Counted from the stretch's first letter, positions 15,946-25,431 are shown. The stretch is 38,175 nt of DNA from Legionellaceae bacterium UBA6148 (GCA_002423125.1 DIUW01000036.1:1-38175), one strand, 5' to 3'. The notes: generated from the sequence alone by a model not told the origin. Numbers and translations: made by a program.

Positions 15946-16770
15946 ATGATTAATACAGGAATGCAAATTAGAACACCATGGCAAGTCATGAGGGCCGCCA
16001 TTTACACACTAATCGTTCGCAATCTTGAAATGCGCTTTATCATGAGGGCGAGCAATAAGCGCCTTTTAGATTTACTCCTCATTTTTATCGAACCAATAGG
16101 ACATGTGTTACTCTGGACAGCAATACGCGTATTCAGAAACCAACAAATTGACAACGGAATGTCACCCGCTCTGTTTATGTTGTTAGGCGTCATCCCCTGG
16201 CTATTCACTTACAATACGGTTTATGGATGCCTATCAAGTATTGTAGACAATCGAGGCCTACTCTCCTTTAAACAAATAAAACCATTAGATCCCGCTATCG
16301 CATTAGTCTTTTCTGAATTCATAATCATGATGTTAGTATTTTGCACGGCTTTGTTCACACTACTCATTTTTGATGTCCACTGGCAAATCCAAAATCCATT
16401 CCGTTGGTTCACTGCAATAGCCTGCTATTTCATTTTTGTAACTGGCTTCGCAATACAGATTGCCTGTATTGGCTTTTTTTCTAAACCTCTCGCTAAATTT
16501 GTAAGAATGATCTTGCGTGTTCTTTATATTTTTTCTGGTATATTTTTTAGTGCTCAGATGCTTTCTTCAGAGGCGAGATACTATTTTGTAATCAATCCAT
16601 TGTTTCAATTTATTGAAATTTCCCGAGGGTGTTTTTCAAATGCATCAACTTATGATAGATTCGGCGATCTGTATTATTTATTTGAATGCGCTATCGTATC
16701 GATTACTCTGGGATTAGGATCATATACCGCCTTAAGAAAAAAAATGATGATAGAAATTATGGAGCACTAA
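15946..16770 (+). CDS. ABC-2 type polysaccharide export permease (KpsM/BexB/Wzm-like)
   Basis: A 274-residue inner-membrane protein with about six hydrophobic segments, of the ABC-2 family that moves lipid-linked capsule or O-polysaccharide out of the cytoplasm. The N-terminus L-I-V-R-N-L-E-M-R-F is the usual cytoplasmic lead (R-E-x-x-x-R-F type), and I-N-P-L-F-Q-F-I-E-I-S-R near the C-terminus is the conserved segment of this family. The ATG at 15946 is the best start seen, though its ribosome site is weak. The KpsE-like gene follows after 1 base. The partner ATPase is encoded on the other strand 0.95 kb away. Confidence 0.82.
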   Translation: MINTGMQIRTPWQVMRAAIYTLIVRNLEMRFIMRASNKRLLDLLLIFIEPIGHVLLWTAIRVFRNQQIDNGMSPALFMLLGVIPWLFTYNTVYGCLSSIVDNRGLLSFKQIKPLDPAIALVFSEFIIMMLVFCTALFTLLIFDVHWQIQNPFRWFTAIACYFIFVTGFAIQIACIGFFSKPLAKFVRMILRVLYIFSGIFFSAQMLSSEARYYFVINPLFQFIEISRGCFSNASTYDRFGDLYYLFECAIVSITLGLGSYTALRKKMMIEIMEH

Positions 16771-16771
16771 A

Positions 16772-17719
16772 TTGGAATCACAAACCGTCGACTCATTAAT
16801 AAAGCCCCCACATCAAGTGATGCAGCAAGGTCTTTACCAATTAAAAAAAAGGTCGACATTTCTGATTTTAGTTATATTGCCATGGATATTGGCTGCCTTT
16901 TATCTTTGTCTCATTAAAACCCCTGTCTATGAAAGCACGGCCCATATTTTCATTCATTACTATACGACTTACTCACCCAGCAATGACTTAAAATCCATAT
17001 TCAGTAAAAACAAACCACAAACACAAGAGCCGAGCTTTGCACCTATCTTTCTTTTAGAACAATACATTCGTTCCGAACAGTTACTCTCTGAGTTACAAAA
17101 AACAACTGATATCAAACATCACTACCAATCCACTCAAGTTGATTGGTTCTCTCGACTGAAAAACAACCCGAATCAAAAAGCATTCCTAAACTATTATTTA
17201 AAAAAAATAACCTTATCATTAGATGCAACTACAGGAGAATTAGCCATTTCAGTCAAAGCATTTTCTCCTGAAGAAGCAAGAACGTTTTTGACCATCATTC
17301 TTGACAAAGCCATGCTTTTTTTAAAAACAGTAAACAATAAAAGCGCTACTGAACAATCTCAACTCATGCAACATAATCTCGAACTATCCAGGGAAAAACT
17401 CATTCAAGCAGAATCAACCTTACATCAAAGCATACACGATTATAAACAGCATAAACGAATAATAGATAAAACATTAGAGCAACAAAAACTGAGTCTCAAA
17501 TTTGCAAAACTTGAATATGAAGCCTATCAACAAGCATATGTGCTTTGGAGTCTATCATTGAAGAAAAACACGCCCGTACAATTATCAAAACCGAATTTAC
17601 CCGATGATTACTCTTATCCTAAGTTGCCCAATGATTTAATTAGCTTACTGGTTATATTGACCGTCATTTTTTTATTAGGAAAAATGGTGTTGCTTTTAGT
17701 GAGGGAGCATATTGATTAA
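16772..17719 (+). CDS. Short KpsE/BexC/CtrB-like polysaccharide export protein
   Basis: A 315-residue protein with an N-terminal membrane helix (about 28-48), a P-V-Y-E-S-T-A-H-I segment typical of Wzz/PCP chain-length and export proteins, a helical middle rich in Gln, Lys and Glu (about 195-265), and a C-terminal membrane helix (about 288-310). This layout fits the PCP-3 inner-membrane proteins that link ABC exporters to the outer membrane. It is shorter than KpsE, BexC or CtrB (about 375-390 residues). Translation probably starts at TTG 16772, which has GGAG 7 bases upstream; the next ATG is at 16820. Confidence 0.72.
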   Translation: MESQTVDSLIKPPHQVMQQGLYQLKKRSTFLILVILPWILAAFYLCLIKTPVYESTAHIFIHYYTTYSPSNDLKSIFSKNKPQTQEPSFAPIFLLEQYIRSEQLLSELQKTTDIKHHYQSTQVDWFSRLKNNPNQKAFLNYYLKKITLSLDATTGELAISVKAFSPEEARTFLTIILDKAMLFLKTVNNKSATEQSQLMQHNLELSREKLIQAESTLHQSIHDYKQHKRIIDKTLEQQKLSLKFAKLEYEAYQQAYVLWSLSLKKNTPVQLSKPNLPDDYSYPKLPNDLISLLVILTVIFLLGKMVLLLVREHID

Positions 17720-17724
17720 TATGC

Positions 17725-18402
17725 TCAATCGGAGGCTACCGTCAAATGCGTCCCTTGATACAACGCAATGATTTTTTCAAGATCGTAGGAATGGATTAAC
17801 TTTCCATGATGCAGATAAAGTGCCTGATTGCAATATTCTTTGATCGTTGCAATATCGTGAGAAACAATAATCATCCCTTTATTGTGTGCTTTTTCATTAA
17901 ACACCGCTAAACTTTTTTGTTTAAAGGAATAATCTCCAACACCAAGGACTTCATCAACCATATAAAAATCAAAATCAAACGCCATCGACATACCAAAAGC
18001 GAGGCGTGAAGTCATTCCAGAACTATATGAACTCACCGGCACATCAAAATACGAACCAATCTCCGCAAAATCTTGAACAAAGCTAATTTTTTGATGCTGG
18101 TCATTTCTAGAGCAAGAAAATAAACGACAAACAAATTTAATATTTTCTCGTCCGGTTAATTTGGGAAGAAAACCATTCGTTAAGCCAACTGGCCAAGAAA
18201 TAGTACTCGTTCGAGTAATTGTTCCTTCATTTGGAAGCTCCACACCACACAGCAAACGCAACAATGTGGATTTACCCGCACCATTAGGTCCTAACAATCC
18301 CAATTTATCCCCAGGATATAATGTTAACGAGAGATTTTCAAAGATCGTATGGCGTTTACCGTAAATTGTATAATATTTGGTAATGTTATTTACAATAATC
18401 AT
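17725..18402 (-). CDS. ABC transporter ATPase for polysaccharide export (KpsT/BexA-like)
   Basis: A 225-residue ATPase that should energise the KpsM-like permease. Walker A is G-P-N-G-A-G-K-S-T at 38-46, the signature is S-Y-S-S-G-M-T-S-R, Walker B reads D-F-Y-M-V-D-E-V, and the H-loop is V-S-H-D. The I-Y-G-K-R-H-T-I-F-E-N-L-S opening and G-V-G-D after Walker B are typical of KpsT/BexA. The ATG at 18402 gives the family length (about 217-220); a TTG at 18450 would add 16 residues of poor quality. The gene is convergent with the KpsE-like gene and only 5 bases from its stop, so the transporter is split between strands. Confidence 0.87.
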   Translation of the reverse strand: MIIVNNITKYYTIYGKRHTIFENLSLTLYPGDKLGLLGPNGAGKSTLLRLLCGVELPNEGTITRTSTISWPVGLTNGFLPKLTGRENIKFVCRLFSCSRNDQHQKISFVQDFAEIGSYFDVPVSSYSSGMTSRLAFGMSMAFDFDFYMVDEVLGVGDYSFKQKSLAVFNEKAHNKGMIIVSHDIATIKEYCNQALYLHHGKLIHSYDLEKIIALYQGTHLTVASD

Positions 18403-18673
18403 AATGAATATAAAAACTCTTTTGTTAGCATTATTACTCTCTTTTTCCAAAACTTAAATTTAATATGATTTTTACCAAAAAAAACAATAATATGATACCA
18501 ATTGTTCCATAATAATTTTCACAGAATCATATAAAACATTAGTGTAAAATAAGATAAATAATGCTTCAAGTTAATCAAAAATGTTAGAGAATAAATGCGA
18601 TATCATACGTGAGTATTTTAACTAAATGATAATAGAATCAACTTGTGAACCGACATGGCCTGAGGCATTTAAA

Positions 18674-20266
18674 ATGGTCAGGACCGATCGTCACTCCATG
18701 CGACTATTATTCGTCATATTAGGAGTACATGGCCTGCTCGCTAGTTTTATAAACCTATCCGTCGACGAGGCTCATTATGCTTTATATGCAAGTCATCTTG
18801 ACTGGAGTTATTTTGACCACCCTCCATTAGTCGGATGGATACAATGGCCGGCCCAACACTTTAGTTCTCACGACTTTACAATGCGCTTAGCTTCGCTATT
18901 ATGTTGGGGCCTGACTGCTTTAACCATAATGACATTGACTCAACGTCTTTTCCCAGCATCTACACCTACAGCATCTCCACTATGGCGGCTATCATTTTCA
19001 AACAGGAATATTGCAATCCCCCATTCTGGTCTACGTATTGACTTATTACTGTTCTTGGCCAGTCCACTACTCAATTTACTCGGCATTGCTTTAGTGCCAG
19101 ATAGCTTATTAATGTTGCTCAGCTGCCTAATAATGGCCTCAGTCTGGTCCTTAGTTACAACAACCAAAACATCAATCAAACAGTGGAGTATCCTTGGATT
19201 GCTACTAGGACTAGCCGGCTTGTCAAAATATACTTCTGCTATCCTTGCGCTGGAGGTCTTCTTGATACTCTTGATTGCAAAAGGCTGGCGGTTAGCAATC
19301 AATCCTGGGGCCTGGATAACATTATTACTCGCGATCCTACTAACAACACCAGTATTATATTGGAATGCAACTCACGAATGGATATCATTTAGTTATCAAC
19401 TTCACCATGCCGCAGGAGGAGCAACCTGGGAACTAAAACGTATTTTTTGTTTTATTCTAGTACAATGCATTTGCTTTGGTTTTCTACTGCCTATTGGTTT
19501 ACTAGCAGTCAAGCCGACGAAGCCCCGCAGGGTTAGCTTACAAAAACAGTCCCCAGCCCCCCTGAAAACATTAACTCCCTTAAGTTACAATATAATCATT
19601 GGAATACCCTTTTTACTTGCCATTCTATTTGCTTCCGGCCAAGAGGGAGCATTACCACACTGGACAGCTCCTGCTTGGGTTATGCTGATTCCAGCTGCAG
19701 CAACTGGCTGTGGTCGACTTTGGCATTCTCATCGCCGTTGGTTACTCGGCTTGGGAGGATTCCAAATTTTATCATGTTTGGTAATAGCTGTTATCTTGAT
19801 AATTGGCGGGATTGGAAGTGAGTCTGGAGCACAAGCATTCAGTCGACCAGGGGAGTTGATACATCGAGCACCAATTAATCCAATCGCTGATTTGTATGGC
19901 TGGAAAGACGCGGCTCTCTATGCCCGCGAGTTAGCACAAAAAAATCACATTAAAACATTGGCGGTTATGAACTGGTCAATGGCAAGTCGTATCGCATGGT
20001 ACGCCCAACCGTTCCCTGTCAAAGTGATTTTTTCTCATCATGATCAATTTGACCTCTGGTTTGGACCACCAAAACATGGAGAGTCTATGTTGTTGGTGGA
20101 TTGGTCCATCATGGGATATGATCTTCCCATCGCCAGAAATCAGTTCAAACAATGCGATTGGCTTGATCAGCAACCTGTTCAACATGCCGGTCGTCAAATT
20201 GCTCATTTTAATTTTATGCTATGCCGTGCCTGGCAAGGCGGCTCCGATCTTGTGGAAAAATCATGA
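18674..20266 (+). CDS. GT39/ArnT-like membrane glycosyltransferase (paralogue A)
   Basis: A 530-residue polytopic inner-membrane protein of the PMT/ArnT superfamily (GT-C fold), which moves a sugar from a polyprenyl-phosphate donor to an acceptor on the periplasmic side. The first periplasmic loop holds S-V-D-E-A-H-Y-A-L-Y-A, with the D-E pair expected of the family, then F-D-H-P-P-L-V-G-W. About ten hydrophobic segments follow. The ATG at 18674 has GAGG 8 bases upstream and is preferred over the ATG at 18626. It ends in a 4-base overlap with the PAP2 gene. Hand counts on two 60-base lines inside it give 50-53% GC, well above neighbours. Confidence 0.83.
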   Translation: MVRTDRHSMRLLFVILGVHGLLASFINLSVDEAHYALYASHLDWSYFDHPPLVGWIQWPAQHFSSHDFTMRLASLLCWGLTALTIMTLTQRLFPASTPTASPLWRLSFSNRNIAIPHSGLRIDLLLFLASPLLNLLGIALVPDSLLMLLSCLIMASVWSLVTTTKTSIKQWSILGLLLGLAGLSKYTSAILALEVFLILLIAKGWRLAINPGAWITLLLAILLTTPVLYWNATHEWISFSYQLHHAAGGATWELKRIFCFILVQCICFGFLLPIGLLAVKPTKPRRVSLQKQSPAPLKTLTPLSYNIIIGIPFLLAILFASGQEGALPHWTAPAWVMLIPAAATGCGRLWHSHRRWLLGLGGFQILSCLVIAVILIIGGIGSESGAQAFSRPGELIHRAPINPIADLYGWKDAALYARELAQKNHIKTLAVMNWSMASRIAWYAQPFPVKVIFSHHDQFDLWFGPPKHGESMLLVDWSIMGYDLPIARNQFKQCDWLDQQPVQHAGRQIAHFNFMLCRAWQGGSDLVEKS

Positions 20267-21147
20267 TGAAATTGTTTATTGATGCCTCATCTACGCTTAT
20301 CGATTCACAAGGCGCTATTGAAAAAGGGGCTATCAATCATATCCCCTGCAAAGACTGGTCACATGGCCGCTGGCTAAATTGGTCATGGCCAGCACTCGTA
20401 ATACTACTGTTCAGTGTGATTTTACAACTCCATAACGCCTTATTATTCTTGTTTTTAAATCTCAATCACTGGGCGGCAGAACTGCACATAGATCCCTTTT
20501 GGTCTTGCTTGACAATGCTGGGAGATACTAACGTCATATTGTTAATAATGACGCCATTAGTACTTTGGCGGCCAAGTTGTTTTGCAGCAGTCCTGGCCTC
20601 CGCTCCTTCTGCGGGGATAATAGGCTCAGCACTATTAAAAAAACTATTCCATTCACCGCGCCCAGGATCCTTATTAGATTCAAATCAATTCCACATTATT
20701 GGCCGTTTGCTTTCAGAACAAAGTTTCCCCTCTGGGCACTCAATCACCGTCTTTGCCATTATCGCAGCCATATTAGCCAGCTCAGTACCACAACGCAACA
20801 CACTAGGCTATAGAAGCCTAGCTATCTTACTGTTGTGTTGTGCATCATTAGCTGCTTTTTCCCGTATTGCTGTTGGCGCACATTGGCCTATTGACACTAT
20901 AGCTGGCGCCAGCATAGGGTGGCTAGCGGGCTTGAATGGTGCTTGGTTATCCAGCCGATATAACTTAACCCATTACATCACACGCTATCAGCTCCCATTA
21001 TTAATTGGGCTTGCACTGCTTGGTATCTGGTTGGTTTTGCGTCTGCCCGATGACCCTAATAGCATGTTTACTTCGTGGTTCGCCGCTATTTCAGCATGGT
21101 TAGTGTTGATAATGACCAGAATAAACTATTATAGGAAACTCAATTGA
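20263..21147 (+). CDS. PAP2-family membrane phosphatase
   Basis: A 294-residue integral membrane phosphatase with the three-part PAP2 signature: K-L-F-H-S-P-R-P, then P-S-G-H-S, then S-R-I-A-V-G-A-H-W-P-I-D. Relatives dephosphorylate undecaprenyl diphosphate, lipid A (LpxE/LpxF) or phosphatidylglycerol phosphate, or transfer phosphate (LpxT). Lying between GT39 and GT9 genes it could recycle the lipid carrier or trim a lipid A phosphate; this is inference. The start at 20263 overlaps the upstream TGA (ATGATG), and its own stop overlaps the next TTG start. The C-terminal half has extra helices beyond the PAP2 core. Confidence 0.88.
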   Translation: MMKLFIDASSTLIDSQGAIEKGAINHIPCKDWSHGRWLNWSWPALVILLFSVILQLHNALLFLFLNLNHWAAELHIDPFWSCLTMLGDTNVILLIMTPLVLWRPSCFAAVLASAPSAGIIGSALLKKLFHSPRPGSLLDSNQFHIIGRLLSEQSFPSGHSITVFAIIAAILASSVPQRNTLGYRSLAILLLCCASLAAFSRIAVGAHWPIDTIAGASIGWLAGLNGAWLSSRYNLTHYITRYQLPLLIGLALLGIWLVLRLPDDPNSMFTSWFAAISAWLVLIMTRINYYRKLN

Positions 21148-22352
21148 ATATCAAATTACAAAGGACCTTGGATCGTTATGTTGGCGTTACCTTATTAGCT
21201 TTAATGTCAGTTATTAAACGAGTAAAACAATTATTTTATAAAAAAAAGAAAAGAAACAGCCCCCAACGTATATTAATTATTTTATTATCAGAAATGGGAA
21301 GCTTGGTACTCGCTCACCCCATGTTTCTTGAACTGAAGCAACGTTACCCAAACGCACAATTATATCTATTAATGTTCGAAAAAAATCGACAAATACTTGA
21401 TTTGATGGACGTTATGCCTAGAGAAAACGTATTGACAATAAATGATAAAAATTTATTTCTATTGATGTTAGACAGCATGAAAAAAACGCAAAAAATACGT
21501 GACCTAAAATTTGATATCATCATTGATTGCGAATTATTTTCACGAGTTAGTGCTCTGTTCTCTTGTTTAAGTGGAGCACCGATTCAAGTTGGATTTCATT
21601 CTCATACCCAAAAGGGATTATATCGCGGCTCGGTCATTACTCATCCAGTACTATATAATCCCTATCGTCATTTATCACAACAATTTATCGCATTAATTAA
21701 TGCAATTGAATCCACGTCAACACCAACGACTAAAGTGCTTTCGATTCAACCAATCCCTTCTCCCCCATTATTGCATTTTTCTGATGACGAATTACAGAAA
21801 ATATCTATTCAATTTTATGATGATTATCCGATGATAAAAAATAAAAAATTAGTATTGATTTTTCCAAGCGGCGGCATCTTACCAATACGTGCGTGGCCAT
21901 TAGAAAATTATTGCCAATTGTCGAGTCAGTTACTTAAGCAGGGTTATGCCGTAGGAATTATCGGCAAAAATTCAGATAAATTATTGGGACAACATATTGT
22001 GACATATTGCAATAATAAACTATGCGTCGATCTAACCGGTTATGACTCATCAGTGAGACATTTATTAGCCTTGTTCCAACTGGCCCATTTGCTAATTGCC
22101 AACGATGGGGGTATCAGTCAATTTGCAGCCTTAACACCAATTCCTGTCTTGACTTTTTTTGGTCCAGAAACACCTCTGTTATATGGTTCAAATACCGATA
22201 GAGCTGATTATTTATATCTCCACATGGCTTGCTCGCCATGCTTCACTGCATACAACCACCGTACTTCGCCTTGTGATGGTGATAATCAATGTCTCAAACA
22301 AATCAAGGTCGATCACGTTCTAAGTCGTGCACTAGAGAAACTTACAGCATGA
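21144..22352 (+). CDS. GT9-family glycosyltransferase (heptosyltransferase-like)
   Basis: A 402-residue GT9 protein, longer than WaaC/WaaF because of a basic, possibly membrane-binding N-terminal extension (about 1-42, with a K-K-K-K-R run). The GT-B halves show I-L-I-I-L-L-S-E-M-G-S-L-V-L-A-H-P-M and I-A-N-D-G-G-I-S-Q-F-A-A-L, with G-P-E-T-P-L-L-Y-G after it. A cysteine cluster C-S-P-C-F then C-D-G-D-N-Q-C near the C-terminus parallels that in WaaF and WaaC. Donor sugar is unknown. Translation starts at TTG 21144, overlapping the PAP2 stop by 4 bases, with AGGAAA upstream. Confidence 0.83.
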   Translation: MNIKLQRTLDRYVGVTLLALMSVIKRVKQLFYKKKKRNSPQRILIILLSEMGSLVLAHPMFLELKQRYPNAQLYLLMFEKNRQILDLMDVMPRENVLTINDKNLFLLMLDSMKKTQKIRDLKFDIIIDCELFSRVSALFSCLSGAPIQVGFHSHTQKGLYRGSVITHPVLYNPYRHLSQQFIALINAIESTSTPTTKVLSIQPIPSPPLLHFSDDELQKISIQFYDDYPMIKNKKLVLIFPSGGILPIRAWPLENYCQLSSQLLKQGYAVGIIGKNSDKLLGQHIVTYCNNKLCVDLTGYDSSVRHLLALFQLAHLLIANDGGISQFAALTPIPVLTFFGPETPLLYGSNTDRADYLYLHMACSPCFTAYNHRTSPCDGDNQCLKQIKVDHVLSRALEKLTA

Positions 22353-24109
22353 AATCGATTATTTTTGATGCATCTTATCCGTCACCTCAAAGTAGCAATG
22401 ATAGCCAATCATTTATGCATATCGCTTGTTATATGCTTATGATTGCCCTTGCTATTTTTGTTTATCTATATGGATTAGATGGCCAAAATATTCCTAAAAA
22501 TGGTGACGAGTTTGTCTACGCTCATATCACAAAATTAACTGCGGAAAGTGGCCATTTATTGCCATTGAATTCAGAATTACACCATATGCGCAACACCAAA
22601 CCACCATTATTATTCTGGCAAGGAATATATTCAACAGCACATGGAACGAGCTGGACATTATGGCGACTAAGATTTCCAAGCGTATTTTATACACTACTAT
22701 CTTCTTTTCTGGTTGGTCTGCTTACATTTAGATTGTCTCATAAACTTAAGTTGGGCTTTCAAGCATCTATCATTTTTTTAGCTTTTTTTAGCACCTATCG
22801 CTACGGGCGCCCATTCTTAGTCAATCCAGCAGAAACCCTCTGGCTTTTTTTACCTTTTTTTACTCTGTTATATTGGTCCGAAAAAAGCTTTACCTCACAA
22901 TCCCTACCTTGGCTTTTGGGTATTGAAATTGGTATAGGGCTATTATTTAAATCATTTATATTGATTGTTCCGATAATCAGTGGACTATTGTGGTGGTATT
23001 TACATCAACGTCACTATAATTGGAAACTATTCTTACAACACGACATCATTAAATTATTCGTGATGGGCGGATTAGCATTAACACTATTCAGTCTATGGTT
23101 TGTCTTCGACCCAAACCCGCAAGCGATATGGAATGAATTTGTTATTGGCGAGAACGCCGGAAAATTGCAAGATCAAGAAGGGAGCTATTTTAAAACGTTA
23201 ATCTGGGGTGACTCAAGCATCTGGACAATGATACTAGGTTATCCATTTAATGCAGGCTTACTCGCCTTCCCCGTTTTAGGCTTAATGATCAATGCCGCAC
23301 GATTTCGATCACGAATAAGCGACAGTGAAAAAATGTTGTGGTTTTGGTGTATCACACTATTACTATTTTTTTGTATCCCGAGTCAACGATCAACGCGATA
23401 TCTATTAGATGCTATGCCAGCATTAGCAATTTTATGTAGTTTAGGTTGGCACCGTATTCACCATCATTATTTCATACCCTCTTTTCTCGCGATTCTGGCA
23501 TTAATAATTTTATTATGCGCCATGGAGTTCTGTTTACAACAAAGTGCGATTAGTTCAAATAATTTTTACGCTTATTTTTTTTGGTTTTTAGTGGTAGTAA
23601 CTTCTGCACTGGCTCTTACTGGCTTGTTCCTATCAAGATTAACTCGATCCATAATCAATATTGTCATATTATTGACGTATTTAGTCGTTACTACATTTTT
23701 ACAGCCTCTTGATACAGCAGCAGGAGTATATTCAGCAATCACTATCAAGAAGACACAAAAAGTGGACATAGGAGTTCCATGTAATTTTCGTGCTGGATAT
23801 GAAGCTTATCGGTTCTGGTTACCTGGCGCTATCATTCATAGCTACCGCGATAATTTAGAACTTTCAGCAAGAGAGCTTGCTCATCGTTATCCAATGTTCA
23901 TTATTCACGTTCCCATACAACAAACAACATTAGATTGCGAAGAATGCACCATAATAGACCAACGAATAGACGTGCAAGGAAGACACAGCCCTCAACAAAT
24001 TAAACGTATCTTACATGGTAAAATATATGAAAATTTATTTTTTAAAGAATGGTTGATCGCATCCTCTGGGATAAAAACAACTCGTTATATTGAGGAAGGA
24101 TGCCGTTGA
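22349..24109 (+). CDS. GT39/ArnT-like membrane glycosyltransferase (paralogue B)
   Basis: A 586-residue polytopic GT-C protein. The first periplasmic loop reads I-P-K-N-G-D-E-F-V-Y-A-H-I, keeping the family D-E pair, followed by N-T-K-P-P-L-L-F-W-Q-G and Y-R-Y-G-R-P-F-L-V-N-P. These mark a subgroup distinct from classical ArnT. A soluble C-terminal part after about residue 460 ends in a C-x-x-C pair (C-E-E-C). The ATG at 22349 overlaps the GT9 stop (ATGA); a start at 22289 would overlap it by 64 bases. Its own stop lies 10 bases inside the next gene. Confidence 0.83.
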   Translation: MKSIIFDASYPSPQSSNDSQSFMHIACYMLMIALAIFVYLYGLDGQNIPKNGDEFVYAHITKLTAESGHLLPLNSELHHMRNTKPPLLFWQGIYSTAHGTSWTLWRLRFPSVFYTLLSSFLVGLLTFRLSHKLKLGFQASIIFLAFFSTYRYGRPFLVNPAETLWLFLPFFTLLYWSEKSFTSQSLPWLLGIEIGIGLLFKSFILIVPIISGLLWWYLHQRHYNWKLFLQHDIIKLFVMGGLALTLFSLWFVFDPNPQAIWNEFVIGENAGKLQDQEGSYFKTLIWGDSSIWTMILGYPFNAGLLAFPVLGLMINAARFRSRISDSEKMLWFWCITLLLFFCIPSQRSTRYLLDAMPALAILCSLGWHRIHHHYFIPSFLAILALIILLCAMEFCLQQSAISSNNFYAYFFWFLVVVTSALALTGLFLSRLTRSIINIVILLTYLVVTTFLQPLDTAAGVYSAITIKKTQKVDIGVPCNFRAGYEAYRFWLPGAIIHSYRDNLELSARELAHRYPMFIIHVPIQQTTLDCEECTIIDQRIDVQGRHSPQQIKRILHGKIYENLFFKEWLIASSGIKTTRYIEEGCR

Positions 24110-25431
24110 TCTATTCAAACCGAAAGGACATCATATGGATAATTGCTATTATTTTCATTTTTACAGCTGCTTTTTTAAAGGTGAATCAATATAAAAAAAC
24201 CTTCTCATTTAAAAACCACAGACAATCCAACATTCAGAGTACGTCCGCCACTCCCTTAAACCAAACCATGTTTTTGGTATCAAACCGCTTTAGTGCAATT
24301 ACACACTCATCATCCTTGATAGAATTAGACAATGGCAATATCCGTGCATTTTGGTATTCGGGGAGCAAGGCATGCGCCTCAGATGTAGAAATTCGTACCA
24401 CTGTATTTAATATCAAACGTAATCGTTGGGGTAAGGAACATACGGTTATAACACGTGATGCAACTCAAAAAGGACTTCATCGATTTATTCGCACTATCGG
24501 GAATGCTGTTCCTGTGCGTGCTGCAAATGGAAATTTACAATTATTCTATGTCACAATATCACTGGGAGGATGGGCTGGAAGCTCAATTACTCGAATTCAA
24601 TCCGTGGACGATGGAAAAACTTGGTCTCAACCGGAGCGTTTGATCACCTCGCCATTTTTAAATATCAGTACCTTAGTTAAAGGGGCTCCGTTTTTATATC
24701 AAGATGGTTCGATAGGATTACCGGTATATCATGAATTTATTTATAAATTTACCGAACTGATCCATATTGGTAAGCGAGGAAACGTCATTGATAAACAACG
24801 TCTATCAACTGGAAATACGGCGACCTTACAACCCGTCGTGCTCGTAAAAAGCGCAAATGAGGCACAAATATTAATGCGAAATGCCAAAGCAACTTCTTCG
24901 CACCGAGCAAAAGTAACGAGCACTTCAGATGGAGGTAAGCATTGGACATCGCTGCTCGATACGAATATCCCTAATCAAGATTCTGCACTCGCGGTAATAG
25001 TACTCTCCAACCACCTATTACTTGCTGTAACCAATGATATTGAAGATGGTCGAGACAGGCTGTCGCTCGCAATTTCCAATGATGGGTTGACTTGGAAATC
25101 GATTTATAGATTGGAGGACCAGCGTAACAATCGAGAACTTACGGAAGCGCAACAACCCATACACATTCTCGAGCAGCTTAAAACAAGCGATTCCCGTTTT
25201 AAACTCCTACTAATCAATCATCACAACAAACATGTTGATCAAATTCAACAAGAAACATGTAAACAGGGAGGATGTTCGTTTGAATTTTCTTATCCCTATT
25301 TAATACTTACCCATAAGGGTGATTTGCATTTAACGTATACATGGAATCGTCGTAATATTAAACATCGAGTGTTCACACAAGCATGGTTAAATCAACACAT
25401 TAAACGGAGTGCCTATGATACGCGGAACTGA
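24100..25431 (+). CDS. Membrane-anchored BNR/Asp-box (sialidase-fold) protein
   Basis: A 443-residue protein with one N-terminal membrane anchor (about 10-25) and a periplasmic six-bladed-propeller-type body. Three Asp boxes are clear: S-V-D-D-G-K-T-W at 168-175, S-D-G-G-K-H-W at about 276-282, and S-N-D-G-L-T-W at 326-332. It resembles the predicted neuraminidase group (COG4692) in its S-S-L-I-E-L-D-N-G opening and closing S-Y-P-Y-L-I-L-T-H-K-G-D-L-H-L-T-Y-T-W-N. The F/Y-R-I-P motif of true sialidases was not found, so the substrate may not be sialic acid. GAGGAAGG precedes the ATG. It overlaps the GT39 gene by 10 bases. Confidence 0.8.
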   Translation: MPLIYSNRKDIIWIIAIIFIFTAAFLKVNQYKKTFSFKNHRQSNIQSTSATPLNQTMFLVSNRFSAITHSSSLIELDNGNIRAFWYSGSKACASDVEIRTTVFNIKRNRWGKEHTVITRDATQKGLHRFIRTIGNAVPVRAANGNLQLFYVTISLGGWAGSSITRIQSVDDGKTWSQPERLITSPFLNISTLVKGAPFLYQDGSIGLPVYHEFIYKFTELIHIGKRGNVIDKQRLSTGNTATLQPVVLVKSANEAQILMRNAKATSSHRAKVTSTSDGGKHWTSLLDTNIPNQDSALAVIVLSNHLLLAVTNDIEDGRDRLSLAISNDGLTWKSIYRLEDQRNNRELTEAQQPIHILEQLKTSDSRFKLLLINHHNKHVDQIQQETCKQGGCSFEFSYPYLILTHKGDLHLTYTWNRRNIKHRVFTQAWLNQHIKRSAYDTRN

